Shown here piece after piece: positions 8,633 to 15,596 of a stretch of 29,766 nt of DNA. Made by a program: the position numbers and the translations under genes. Every line of letters starts with the position of its first letter. The first letter of the stretch is position 1. The notes beneath the pieces were generated by a model. It was not told the DNA's origin. It worked only from the letters and a program-made list of their open reading frames with translations, and did no database searches. The stretch is from JBEVEP01 sp040512755 (GTDB lineage: Bacteria; Pseudomonadota; Alphaproteobacteria; Rhizobiales; Rhizobiaceae): positions 1-29,766 of the forward strand of contig JBEVEP010000043.1 in assembly GCA_040512755.1 (NCBI GenBank), read 5' to 3'.

Positions 8633-9847
8633 ATGTCACTTCCGCCGCTTACGCCCGAACAGCTTGTGAAGCCGCGCTATTTCGAACTGCGCCTTTCCGT
8701 GATTTTCGCGGCCATTTTCGTGCCGATGGGCGTGCATCTGCCGTATTTTCCCCTGTGGCTGGAGGCGAGTGGCTTCGACGCCGAACAGATCGCGGTCATC
8801 CTGTCCGCGCCCATGTTCCTGAGGGTCGTTACGACGCCCATCATCTCTACGCTGGCCGACAGGGCGGAGGATCGCGCAGACGTCTTCATCGGGCTCTGCG
8901 GCGCCGCGCTTGCGTTCTCGACCGGGTATTTTCTGGAGCCGACCTACGGGATCGTGCTCGGCGTGTCTCTGCTGCTCGCGATCGTTTGGACCCCGCATTC
9001 GCCGCTGGCCGACTCGCTCGCACTATCCGGCGTCCGCCGCTTCGGCTCGGACTATTCCCGCATGCGCATCTGGGGATCGATCTCGTTCTTTCTGGCCAAT
9101 TTCGGGGGCGGGGCGGTCCTTGCCTATACGAATGAAACCATCATCCCGGTGCTGATCGGAGCCGGTCTGGCGGCTGCGCTTGCAGCGTCCTTTCTGGCGC
9201 CCAGGCTGGGGCGTCCGCGGCGCGCGTCGCCCTTGTCGGCGGCCGACCTTTCGGAGGTCGCGCCATCGCTGATGCAGCCCTATTTCCTTTTCTTCGTCGC
9301 GAGCGCGGGCGTCACAGTGGCCAGCCACGCCTTCCTCTACGCATTCGTTTCCATCTACTGGAAATCTCTCGGACTTTCGGATGGCCTGGTGGGCGTGCTG
9401 TGGGCCTTCGCCGTGGTTGCCGAAGTGGGGATCTTCATGGTGTTTACGCGGCTCTTCGGCCGCGTATCGGCGACCGCGACCCTTGTCATCGCCGCCGTGT
9501 CGGCCATCGTCCGTTGGGTCGCCTTTCCGTTGATCTGGGGCAGCGGTCTTGGCGCTGCGGGCTTCTTTGCAGTGCAAGCCTTACATGCGCTCTCGACCGG
9601 ACTGATCCTGCTCAGCTTGCAGAAGATGATTGCGGAAACCATCCCGGAAGAGCGGACAGGCGCGGCCCAGGGGATCGCCTACTTCGCCAGTGGCTTCGGC
9701 CTTGCCGTGATGACGTTGCTGTCTGGTCCGCTCTATGAATCGATCGGCGAGAAGGGGTTCTACGTGATGGCGCTGGTTGCGCTTCTCGGTCTCGGCCTTG
9801 CCGGCCTGGCCTGGCGTTCAGCCCCAGAGATCAGGATTCGGCGCTGA
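8633..9847 (+). CDS. MFS transporter, HcaT/MFS_1-like family
   Basis: A 404-residue protein with about 12 predicted transmembrane helices. The N-terminal block (RYFELRLSVIFAAIFVPMGVHLPYFPLWL), the sequence SDYSRMRIWGSISFFLANFGGG and the second-half motif VGVLWAFAVVAEVGIF match the 3-phenylpropionate transporter-like (HcaT, MFS_1_like) branch, which also includes nucleoside-permease-like proteins. It probably imports or exports a small organic acid or nucleoside-like compound by proton coupling; the substrate is an open question. The ribosome site before the ATG at 8633 is weak. The last 30 bp overlap tail-to-tail with the epimerase gene on the other strand. Confidence 0.87.
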   Translation: MSLPPLTPEQLVKPRYFELRLSVIFAAIFVPMGVHLPYFPLWLEASGFDAEQIAVILSAPMFLRVVTTPIISTLADRAEDRADVFIGLCGAALAFSTGYFLEPTYGIVLGVSLLLAIVWTPHSPLADSLALSGVRRFGSDYSRMRIWGSISFFLANFGGGAVLAYTNETIIPVLIGAGLAAALAASFLAPRLGRPRRASPLSAADLSEVAPSLMQPYFLFFVASAGVTVASHAFLYAFVSIYWKSLGLSDGLVGVLWAFAVVAEVGIFMVFTRLFGRVSATATLVIAAVSAIVRWVAFPLIWGSGLGAAGFFAVQALHALSTGLILLSLQKMIAETIPEERTGAAQGIAYFASGFGLAVMTLLSGPLYESIGEKGFYVMALVALLGLGLAGLAWRSAPEIRIRR

Positions 9848-10801
9848 CACGAGCGAACCTTCGTAGATCAGGCCCGGCGTCCGGTCGCGCGCCAGAAGCA
9901 GCGGCCCGTCGAGATCGACGAAATCGGCATCCTGCGCCAGCAAGACCGCCGGCGCCATTGCAAGCGACGACCCGACCATGCAGCCGACCATCACACCGAA
10001 ACCGAGCTCCCGGGCGCGATCCCTGAGCGCCAGAGCCGCGGTCAGGCCGCCGGCCTTGTCCAGCTTGATGTTGACGGCGTCATAGAGGCCGACAAGGGCA
10101 GGGAGGTCTGCTGCGGTATGGACGCTCTCGTCGGCGCAGATCGGTACCGGATGCGGGATGTTCCCCAACAATGTGTCCCGACCCGCCGGAAGTGGCTGCT
10201 CGATCAGGGCGATGCCCAGTTCGGCGGCTGCGGCAAGGTTTTCCCGGATGTTTTCTTCGGTCCACCCTTCGTTGGCATCCAGGATGATGCGGCTGTCGGG
10301 CGCTGCGTCGACGACGGCGCGGATGCGGGCGATGTCGCCGGTTCCGCCGACCTTGACCTTGAGCAGCGGCCGGGCGGCGTTGGCGCGGGCCTCTGCCGCC
10401 ATCGCTTCCGGCTCACCCAGCGACAGAGTGAAGGCAGTTTCGATCGGTCGCGGCGGACGCCGGCATATCGCCGTATGAACGCGGCGGCCAGTAGACTTGG
10501 CTTCCAGGTCCCACAATGCGCAATCGACGGCATTGCGGGCCGCGCCTGCGGGCATAAGGCCGATCAGCGCCTCGCGGGTTGCCCCGTTCGCGATTTCCAC
10601 GCGCACCGCTTCGATCGCATCCCGGACGGTCTGTATCGTTTCGCCGTATCGCCGGTAGGGCACGCATTCGCCGCGTCCGGTATGTTTGCCGTCGGTGATC
10701 GTGCAGATAAGGACCTCTGCTTCCGTTTTCGAGCCGCGTGAAATCGTGAAGCTCCCGGCGATCGGAAAGCGCTCGGACTCGACGGAAATGTCACGCGGCA
10801 T
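9818..10801 (-). CDS. dgcA: Dipeptide epimerase / N-acetyl-D-Glu racemase (enolase superfamily, DgcA-like)
   Basis: A 327-residue enolase-superfamily racemase. Catalytic features in order: KVK with Lys148/Lys150, metal ligands Asp175 (ILDANEGW), Glu201 (IEQPLP) and Asp224 (ICADES), the second catalytic lysine 246 (NIKLDKAGG), and the late DxD (D296, D298 in DLDGP) seen in L-Ala-D/L-Glu epimerases. Such enzymes epimerise the Glu of L-Ala-D-Glu during muropeptide recycling. The alphaproteobacterial branch includes DgcA, which racemises N-acetyl-D-glutamate together with DgcN. No dgcN gene lies in this window, so either role is possible and the symbol is tentative. AAGGA lies 9 nt before the ATG. 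It is divergent from the mla locus by 78 bp. Confidence 0.85.
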   Translation of the reverse strand: MPRDISVESERFPIAGSFTISRGSKTEAEVLICTITDGKHTGRGECVPYRRYGETIQTVRDAIEAVRVEIANGATREALIGLMPAGAARNAVDCALWDLEAKSTGRRVHTAICRRPPRPIETAFTLSLGEPEAMAAEARANAARPLLKVKVGGTGDIARIRAVVDAAPDSRIILDANEGWTEENIRENLAAAAELGIALIEQPLPAGRDTLLGNIPHPVPICADESVHTAADLPALVGLYDAVNIKLDKAGGLTAALALRDRARELGFGVMVGCMVGSSLAMAPAVLLAQDADFVDLDGPLLLARDRTPGLIYEGSLVSAPNPDLWG

Positions 10802-10879
10802 ATTTTTTCTTCCTTGGAATCAGGAGGGTAGGTCGCTTCAAAGTGACAGACCCGAGCCGACGGGGTAAGACTCCACGCC

Positions 10880-12061
10880 ATGTTGACCGATGCTCCGCTG
10901 GAAGCAAGCCGGACCCCGGATGCACAGAACCACCCCACGGTCGAAGCCCGGGAGGAGGATGGCGTGCTTGTTTGCGCCTTCTCCGGCAACTGGACGACGC
11001 GGCGCATGCACGATGTGGACGCCGACCTGCGGGCGCTGGAAGGACGCCCCAATATCCATTCCGTCGCATTGGACGTTTCCGGCATCCAGCGGATCGATAC
11101 GGCCGGCGCCTGGGTCATCGAGCGGCTGATTGCGGCGTACGCGGCGCGCGGCGTTGAAACACAGGTGTCCGGCGAGAGCGAGGCTGCCGCGATCCTTCTC
11201 CGCGCCGTCGCGGAGGCGAGCCGCGGCAAGGAAGTGCCTGTCCCTCCGAAGAAGCCGAGCCCGCTTCGCCGCTTGCTGGAAACCGTCGGACGGGCCGTCT
11301 ACGCCGCTGGCGACGACTTTATCGCCAGCATGTACATCCTGGGATCGACCATTCGCGGAGCGCAGATGAAGCTTGGCCGCGGCCACGCCGTGAACCCGGC
11401 TGCGATCATCCATCAGATCGACCGGATGGGCGTTGGCGCCATCCCCGTGGTCCTCCTGATGGCCGGCATTGTCGGCGCCATCGTTGCGCAGCAGGGCGCC
11501 TATCAGTTGCGCTACTTCGGCGCGGAGATCTTCGTGGTCGACCTTGTCGGCATTCTGGTTCTGCGCGAACTCGGCGTCCTTTTGACCGCCATCATGATCG
11601 CCGGGCGCTCCGGCAGCGCGATCACCGCCGAGATCGGCTCGATGAAGATGCGCGAGGAGGTCGATGCGCTGACGGTCATCGGCCTCAATCCTGTCGGCGT
11701 GCTGGTGTTTCCCCGCCTTGTGGCGCTGGTGATTGCCTTGCCGTGCCTGGCGGTCGCGGCAAATTTCGCCGCGCTTGGCGGCGCGATCCTTACGGCATGG
11801 ACCTATTCCGGCATTCCGCCCGAAGCATTCATCGACCGGTTGCGCGCAAGCATCGATGTTTCAACGATTCTGGCCGGATTGATCAAGGCGCCGTTCATGG
11901 CGATGATCATCGGCATCATCGGGTCGGTCGAAGGCATGAAGGTTGGCGGTAGTGCCGAATCGCTCGGGCGGCATGTCACGTCATCGGTCGTGAAGGCGAT
12001 TTTCGTCGTCATCATCGTGGACGGGCTGTTCGCCATGTTCTACGCCGCAATCGATTTCTAG
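10880..12061 (+). CDS. mlaE: MlaE-family ABC transporter permease with N-terminal STAS domain
   Basis: A 393-residue fusion. Residues about 20-120 form a STAS (MlaB-like) domain with the SVALDVSGIQRIDTAG strand-loop. Residues about 140-393 are the MlaE permease with several membrane helices and the hallmark segments VLLMAGIVGAIVAQQG, RELGVLLTAIMIAGRSGSA, and EIGSMKMREEVDAL (the coupling-helix EQ-loop region). It forms the inner-membrane core of an MCE phospholipid or sterol-type transporter. In E. coli, MlaB is a separate subunit that supports MlaF; here the STAS module is covalently attached to the permease. It opens a tight operon: the next gene starts 8 bp after its stop. The ribosome site before the ATG is weak. 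The orthologue name reflects family membership. Confidence 0.93.
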   Translation: MLTDAPLEASRTPDAQNHPTVEAREEDGVLVCAFSGNWTTRRMHDVDADLRALEGRPNIHSVALDVSGIQRIDTAGAWVIERLIAAYAARGVETQVSGESEAAAILLRAVAEASRGKEVPVPPKKPSPLRRLLETVGRAVYAAGDDFIASMYILGSTIRGAQMKLGRGHAVNPAAIIHQIDRMGVGAIPVVLLMAGIVGAIVAQQGAYQLRYFGAEIFVVDLVGILVLRELGVLLTAIMIAGRSGSAITAEIGSMKMREEVDALTVIGLNPVGVLVFPRLVALVIALPCLAVAANFAALGGAILTAWTYSGIPPEAFIDRLRASIDVSTILAGLIKAPFMAMIIGIIGSVEGMKVGGSAESLGRHVTSSVVKAIFVVIIVDGLFAMFYAAIDF

Positions 12062-12069
12062 GGCGCATC

Positions 12070-12891
12070 ATGACCAACATTGAGCGATTGAGGACCGAAT
12101 CTGCCCCGCTACTGAGCGCGAAGAAGGAGGTCGTGCTTTCGGTGCGTGACGTGACGGTCGCATTCGGCAACAATGTCGTGCTGGAGAACCTTTCCCTCGA
12201 CATCTATCGCGGCGAGATCCTCGGCTTCGTCGGTGCATCGGGCGCCGGCAAGTCGGTTTTGCTGCGGACCATTCTTGGCCTCAACCGCAAACAGTCCGGG
12301 ACGATCAAGCTGTTTGGCATTGACGTCGACAAGGCAAGCGAACTCGACCGGATGCGGCTCGACATGCGCCTCGGCGTGCTATTCCAGCACGGCGCGCTAT
12401 TTTCGGCCCTTACGGTCAAGGAGAACGTACAGGTGCCGATGCGCGAATACCTCGACATGCCCAAACAATTGATGGACGAACTTGCTCTGCTCAAGATCGA
12501 ACTCGTGGGACTGCCGCGAGACGCGGCGGTCAAGTTCCCGTCGCAGCTTTCCGGCGGCATGATCAAGCGTGCCGCGCTCGCAAGAGCTCTCGCGCTCGAT
12601 CCGGACATCGTCTTCCTTGATGAGCCGACCTCGGGCCTCGACCCGATCAGCGCGGCGGAGTTCGATGAACTGGTCGCCAAGCTGCGGGATACTATGGGGC
12701 TTACCGTCTACATGGTCACGCACGATCTCGACAGCCTGTTCTCTGTCTGCGATCGCATTGCAGTGCTTGGAGACAAGAAGGTCATCGTCGAGGGCACGGT
12801 CGAAGACATGCTGGCGAGCGAAGACCCCTGGGTGAAATCGTATTTCCGCGGGAAACGGGCGCGGCAGCTCGATCTCGCGGCAAGGAACTGA
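12070..12891 (+). CDS. mlaF: MlaF-type ABC transporter ATP-binding protein
   Basis: A 273-residue ATPase with all nucleotide-binding motifs intact: Walker A GASGAGKS (55-62), Q-loop Gln106 (LFQHGALF, typical of the MlaF/Mkl branch), signature LSGGM (160-164), Walker B DIVFLDE (179-185) and switch His218 (VTHDLDSLFSVCDR). It powers lipid transport through MlaE on the cytoplasmic face. GGG lies about 7 nt before the ATG, and the gene is sandwiched with 8-bp and 5-bp gaps between mlaE and the MCE gene, so the three are surely cotranscribed. The C-terminal tail (WVKSYFRGKRARQLDLA) is the kind that contacts partner subunits in this family. Confidence 0.95.
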   Translation: MTNIERLRTESAPLLSAKKEVVLSVRDVTVAFGNNVVLENLSLDIYRGEILGFVGASGAGKSVLLRTILGLNRKQSGTIKLFGIDVDKASELDRMRLDMRLGVLFQHGALFSALTVKENVQVPMREYLDMPKQLMDELALLKIELVGLPRDAAVKFPSQLSGGMIKRAALARALALDPDIVFLDEPTSGLDPISAAEFDELVAKLRDTMGLTVYMVTHDLDSLFSVCDRIAVLGDKKVIVEGTVEDMLASEDPWVKSYFRGKRARQLDLAARN

Positions 12892-12896
12892 CGCGC

Positions 12897-14270
12897 ATGG
12901 AAACCAAAGCCAACTATGTCATCGTCGGCATCTTCACGCTGGCGGCCATCCTGGCCGCTTTCGGCTTTGTGTATTGGACGGCGGCGATCGGGGATCGGGG
13001 CGAGACGATCCAACTGCGCGTCCGCATCCCCGGATCGGCATCCGGATTGAGCCGCGGCAGCGCGGTGCTGTTCAACGGCGTGAAGGTCGGCGATGTGCGG
13101 CGCGTGTTCATAGACATCGACAATCCCGCGGTGGCGATTGCCGAAACGTTGGTGGACCGTCACACGCCGATCACACGTTCGACCCAGGCGGATATCGGGA
13201 TCGCCGGGCTCACAGGCACGGCGAATATCGAGCTGAAGGGCTCCGACGTGAAGGAGCCCAGCCTGCTGGATGAAGCTGAAACGAACGGCACAGTGGCCGA
13301 AATCACTGCCAATCCTTCTGCGGTCACCAATCTGCTGCAGACGGCGCAGAACATCTTCAAGCGGGCCGATACGGTGCTGACTCAGGTGGAAGGCTTCGTT
13401 GCCGACGTACGGGGGCCTCTGACGACGACGGTGACCAATGCCCAGAAATTCTCCGACGGACTGGCCCGGAATGCCGACGGCATCGACAAGTTCCTGGCCG
13501 CCGTTAGTTCACTTTCGGACGAACTGGCGGGCGTCTCGGGCAAGCTGGATGGCACACTGGGTGCCGCTGAAAAGCTGCTGAATTCGGTCGACCGGGACAA
13601 GGTGGCGGCCATTGTCGACAATGTCGAGACCTTCACCAAAAGCCTGGGGGACAGCAGCGACGATCTGGAACGGATCATTGCGAACGTGGAAACCACGGTC
13701 AAATCCGTCAACAACTTCTCCGAGAAGGCAAGCGACACGCTGGGCAAGGTGGACCGGGTCGTTGAGGCGGTCGATCCGGCGACGGTCCGCACAGCGCTCG
13801 ACAATATCAAGGAGGCCAGCCAGACGGCCAATCGCGCCGCAGATGATGTGGCCAAGGTCACGGAAAAGGTAGGCGACCGTGCGGAGGATATCGACCAGAT
13901 CATTGTCGACGCCAAACAGCTCGCTCAACGGCTCAATCAGGCGTCGGTGAGGATCGACGGCGTTCTGGCAAAGGTCGACAGCCTGCTCGGGTCTGGCGAA
14001 GCGCAAGGCGTGATGACGGAGGCGACGAGCACGCTAAAGGCCTTCCGGCAGGTCGCCGATACTCTCAATTCGCGGCTCGGGACGATCACCGACGGTTTCG
14101 CCCGCTTCTCCACGCAGGGACTTCGCGAGGTCGAGGCATTGGCACGGGACGGCCGCCGCTCCATAGGGCGGATCGAGGAGGCGATCAGTGATTTTGAACG
14201 CAACCCGCAGCGAATATTGAGCGGTGGAGCGGGGGAAGTTCGCCAATTTGACGGCCGGGCCCGGCGTTGA
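12897..14270 (+). CDS. mlaD: MlaD-family MCE protein with long coiled-coil tail
   Basis: A 457-residue protein, much longer than the roughly 180-residue E. coli MlaD. A single N-terminal membrane anchor (about 7-29) precedes the MCE domain (about 38-120; FNGVKVGDVRRVF, then IGIAGLTGTANIEL). From about 145 to 440 the sequence is almost continuous helix, with repeated hydrophobic spacing and many Asp/Asn/Thr/Ser, resembling the needle-like helices of longer MCE proteins such as LetB/PqiB relatives and mycobacterial Mce proteins. It is likely a periplasmic hexamer whose coiled coil could extend the lipid path towards the outer membrane. It starts 5 bp after mlaF. The last 15 residues are basic and Gly-rich. 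Confidence 0.92.
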   Translation: METKANYVIVGIFTLAAILAAFGFVYWTAAIGDRGETIQLRVRIPGSASGLSRGSAVLFNGVKVGDVRRVFIDIDNPAVAIAETLVDRHTPITRSTQADIGIAGLTGTANIELKGSDVKEPSLLDEAETNGTVAEITANPSAVTNLLQTAQNIFKRADTVLTQVEGFVADVRGPLTTTVTNAQKFSDGLARNADGIDKFLAAVSSLSDELAGVSGKLDGTLGAAEKLLNSVDRDKVAAIVDNVETFTKSLGDSSDDLERIIANVETTVKSVNNFSEKASDTLGKVDRVVEAVDPATVRTALDNIKEASQTANRAADDVAKVTEKVGDRAEDIDQIIVDAKQLAQRLNQASVRIDGVLAKVDSLLGSGEAQGVMTEATSTLKAFRQVADTLNSRLGTITDGFARFSTQGLREVEALARDGRRSIGRIEEAISDFERNPQRILSGGAGEVRQFDGRARR

Positions 14271-14442
14271 CATTACTTTCAGCGGGCTTCAAGACAGTCA
14301 CAGCGCGTGATGCCGGAGAGTCGATTTCCTTAACGGAACATGCGTACAATCAAGCTTTTGGAGCGTCCTTGGCGCATCTGAGGGGATGGCTGCGCTCTCA
14401 TAGTGGTGGAACTTTGCGTCCAGTGTCTCCGGGGATCGGCAC

Positions 14443-15045
14443 GTGAGATTTGGTGGGTTTTCATGCGGGACGGCGTTCCTTGCCCTCATGCTTGCGGGCT
14501 GCGCGGCTCTGCCTGGAGGCGGCCCCGCGCCGCTCGATACCTATCAATTGTCGGCGCCTTCACCTGATGGGAGCCGCAATCGGCGGGGCACGCAGATACT
14601 GATTGCTGAACCGTCCGCGCTGAAGGTTCTGGATGGTCAGAGCATTGTCATTGAACCGGCTCCCGGAATCATACAGTTTCTGAAAGGCGCGCAGTGGGCC
14701 GACCGCCTCCCGAAGATCGTGCAGGCGCGCCTGGCCGAAGCGTTCCAGCGGTCCGGCAATTTCGGCGGGGTCGGCTTGCCTGGCCAGGGCCTTGCTATCG
14801 ACTATCAGGTGATCTCCGAAATCCGGACCTTCGGCGTGCGGCTGGGGCAGGGGAACAGCGCCGACGTTGAGATCTTCGTGAAGGTCCTGAACGACCGCGA
14901 CGGGGTGGTCCGTGCGTCGCGCACCTTCGAGGCCCGCGTGCCAGTGGGCGGCGGAAGCGGCAACGACACTTATGTCAGGGCGCTCGACGCTGCTTTCGGC
15001 GATGTCGCGAACGAGATCGTCCGCTGGTCATCGTCTGTAATGTAG
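14443..15045 (+). CDS. ABC-type transport auxiliary lipoprotein (PqiC/ABC_trans_aux-like)
   Basis: A 200-residue lipoprotein starting with GTG. GGGGA lies 7 nt upstream, and the N-terminus is a lipoprotein signal with lipobox LAGC (Cys20). After it come a Gly/Pro linker and DTYQLSAP, then a compact domain with WADRLPKIVQARLAEAFQ and AIDYQVISEIRTF, which match the ABC-type transport auxiliary (PqiC-like) family found with MCE transporters. It probably sits in the outer membrane or bridges to it, completing the lipid path from MlaD. It follows mlaD by 172 bp, a larger gap than within the operon, and may have its own promoter. The gap holds only very short spurious frames. Confidence 0.88.
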   Translation: MRFGGFSCGTAFLALMLAGCAALPGGGPAPLDTYQLSAPSPDGSRNRRGTQILIAEPSALKVLDGQSIVIEPAPGIIQFLKGAQWADRLPKIVQARLAEAFQRSGNFGGVGLPGQGLAIDYQVISEIRTFGVRLGQGNSADVEIFVKVLNDRDGVVRASRTFEARVPVGGGSGNDTYVRALDAAFGDVANEIVRWSSSVM

Positions 15046-15130
15046 GACCGGTTTCGGTAAGAGCGCTGCGTGACAAGCGTTTCGAAACTGGCTCGGAATA
15101 GAGCGCAGCAAGATTGAGAAAGGCGCATTA

Positions 15131-15148
15131 TGAGTTGCGGGCAACTCA
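15131..15148. promoter_or_regulatory. Perfect 18-bp palindrome
   Basis: TGAGTTGC (15131-15138) and GCAACTCA (15141-15148) are exact reverse complements separated by GG. It lies in the 157-bp gap between two convergent genes. It could be a protein-binding site or, as RNA, a 7-bp hairpin with a CGGG loop acting as a 3' end. No T-tract follows. Confidence 0.4.
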
Positions 15149-15160
15149 GTGCGGTAAGGT

Positions 15161-15187
15161 TTGTATGTCTCCCCCGGAAACATACAA
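15161..15187. terminator. 8-bp inverted repeat, possible terminator or operator
   Basis: TTGTATGT (15161-15168) and ACATACAA (15180-15187) form a perfect stem around an 11-nt loop that is C-rich in its centre. It sits 16 bp beyond the stop of the small minus-strand gene and about 115 bp beyond the lipoprotein stop. An AT-rich stem without a T-tract is a poor intrinsic terminator, so an operator is equally possible. Confidence 0.35.
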
Positions 15188-15202
15188 CGGATCAACGACA
15201 AG

Positions 15203-15421
15203 TCATTGTCCGGACTTGATCATCTCGCGAATTTTAACGGCCTTTTCGAAGTGATCCAGGGCATGTGACTTGATCCACCATTCTGCGGCTTCCATTAGCA
15301 GATCGGGATCATCGTTCTCGTTTGCAAAAAATGCATAGAACGACAGACCAACACCTTCGCCTTTTTTCGAAATCTTATCATCGCAAACTGAAATAGCTTT
15401 TTCCCTGAGGCTTGGTCTCAT
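15203..15421 (-). CDS. Small conserved acidic protein (possibly DUF6500)
   Basis: A 72-residue, probably cytoplasmic protein beginning MRPSLREKAISVCDDK, with a GVGLSFYAFFANENDDP core and an HALDHFEKAVKIREM helix. I believe it matches a small uncharacterised family (DUF6500), but from memory only. AGGA lies 6 nt before the ATG, and the ORF is compact and amphipathic, which supports a real gene. Its DNA is clearly more AT-rich than its neighbours (several runs of T or A), hinting at a different history. It stands alone: convergent to the mla lipoprotein and about 175 bp downstream of the giant gene on the same strand. No function can be given. Confidence 0.7.
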   Translation of the reverse strand: MRPSLREKAISVCDDKISKKGEGVGLSFYAFFANENDDPDLLMEAAEWWIKSHALDHFEKAVKIREMIKSGQ

Positions 15422-15596
15422 TTGCCGTCCTGTCGGATGAGTATTGTTTGCGCCAGGTTGCGGAAACGATCTTAAGCCATGCGCGGACCACTTTGCGGCG
15501 CAACGGCTATGCGAACTGTCTCTCTTGGGCCGCGAAACAGGCGCGCCAGATCTACAGCGTCTGCCGGTTATCTCCCGTCCTCTCCGTCGCGGTGGC

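Noticed and set aside
14298..14489. 63-residue minus-strand frame in the gap before the mla lipoprotein gene
   Set aside because: Overlaps the lipoprotein signal sequence in antisense and has no protein-like pattern.
15132..15221. 29-codon plus-strand frame starting at an ATG near 15130
   Set aside because: No ribosome site, the start lies inside a palindrome, and it runs antisense into the small gene; probably not translated.
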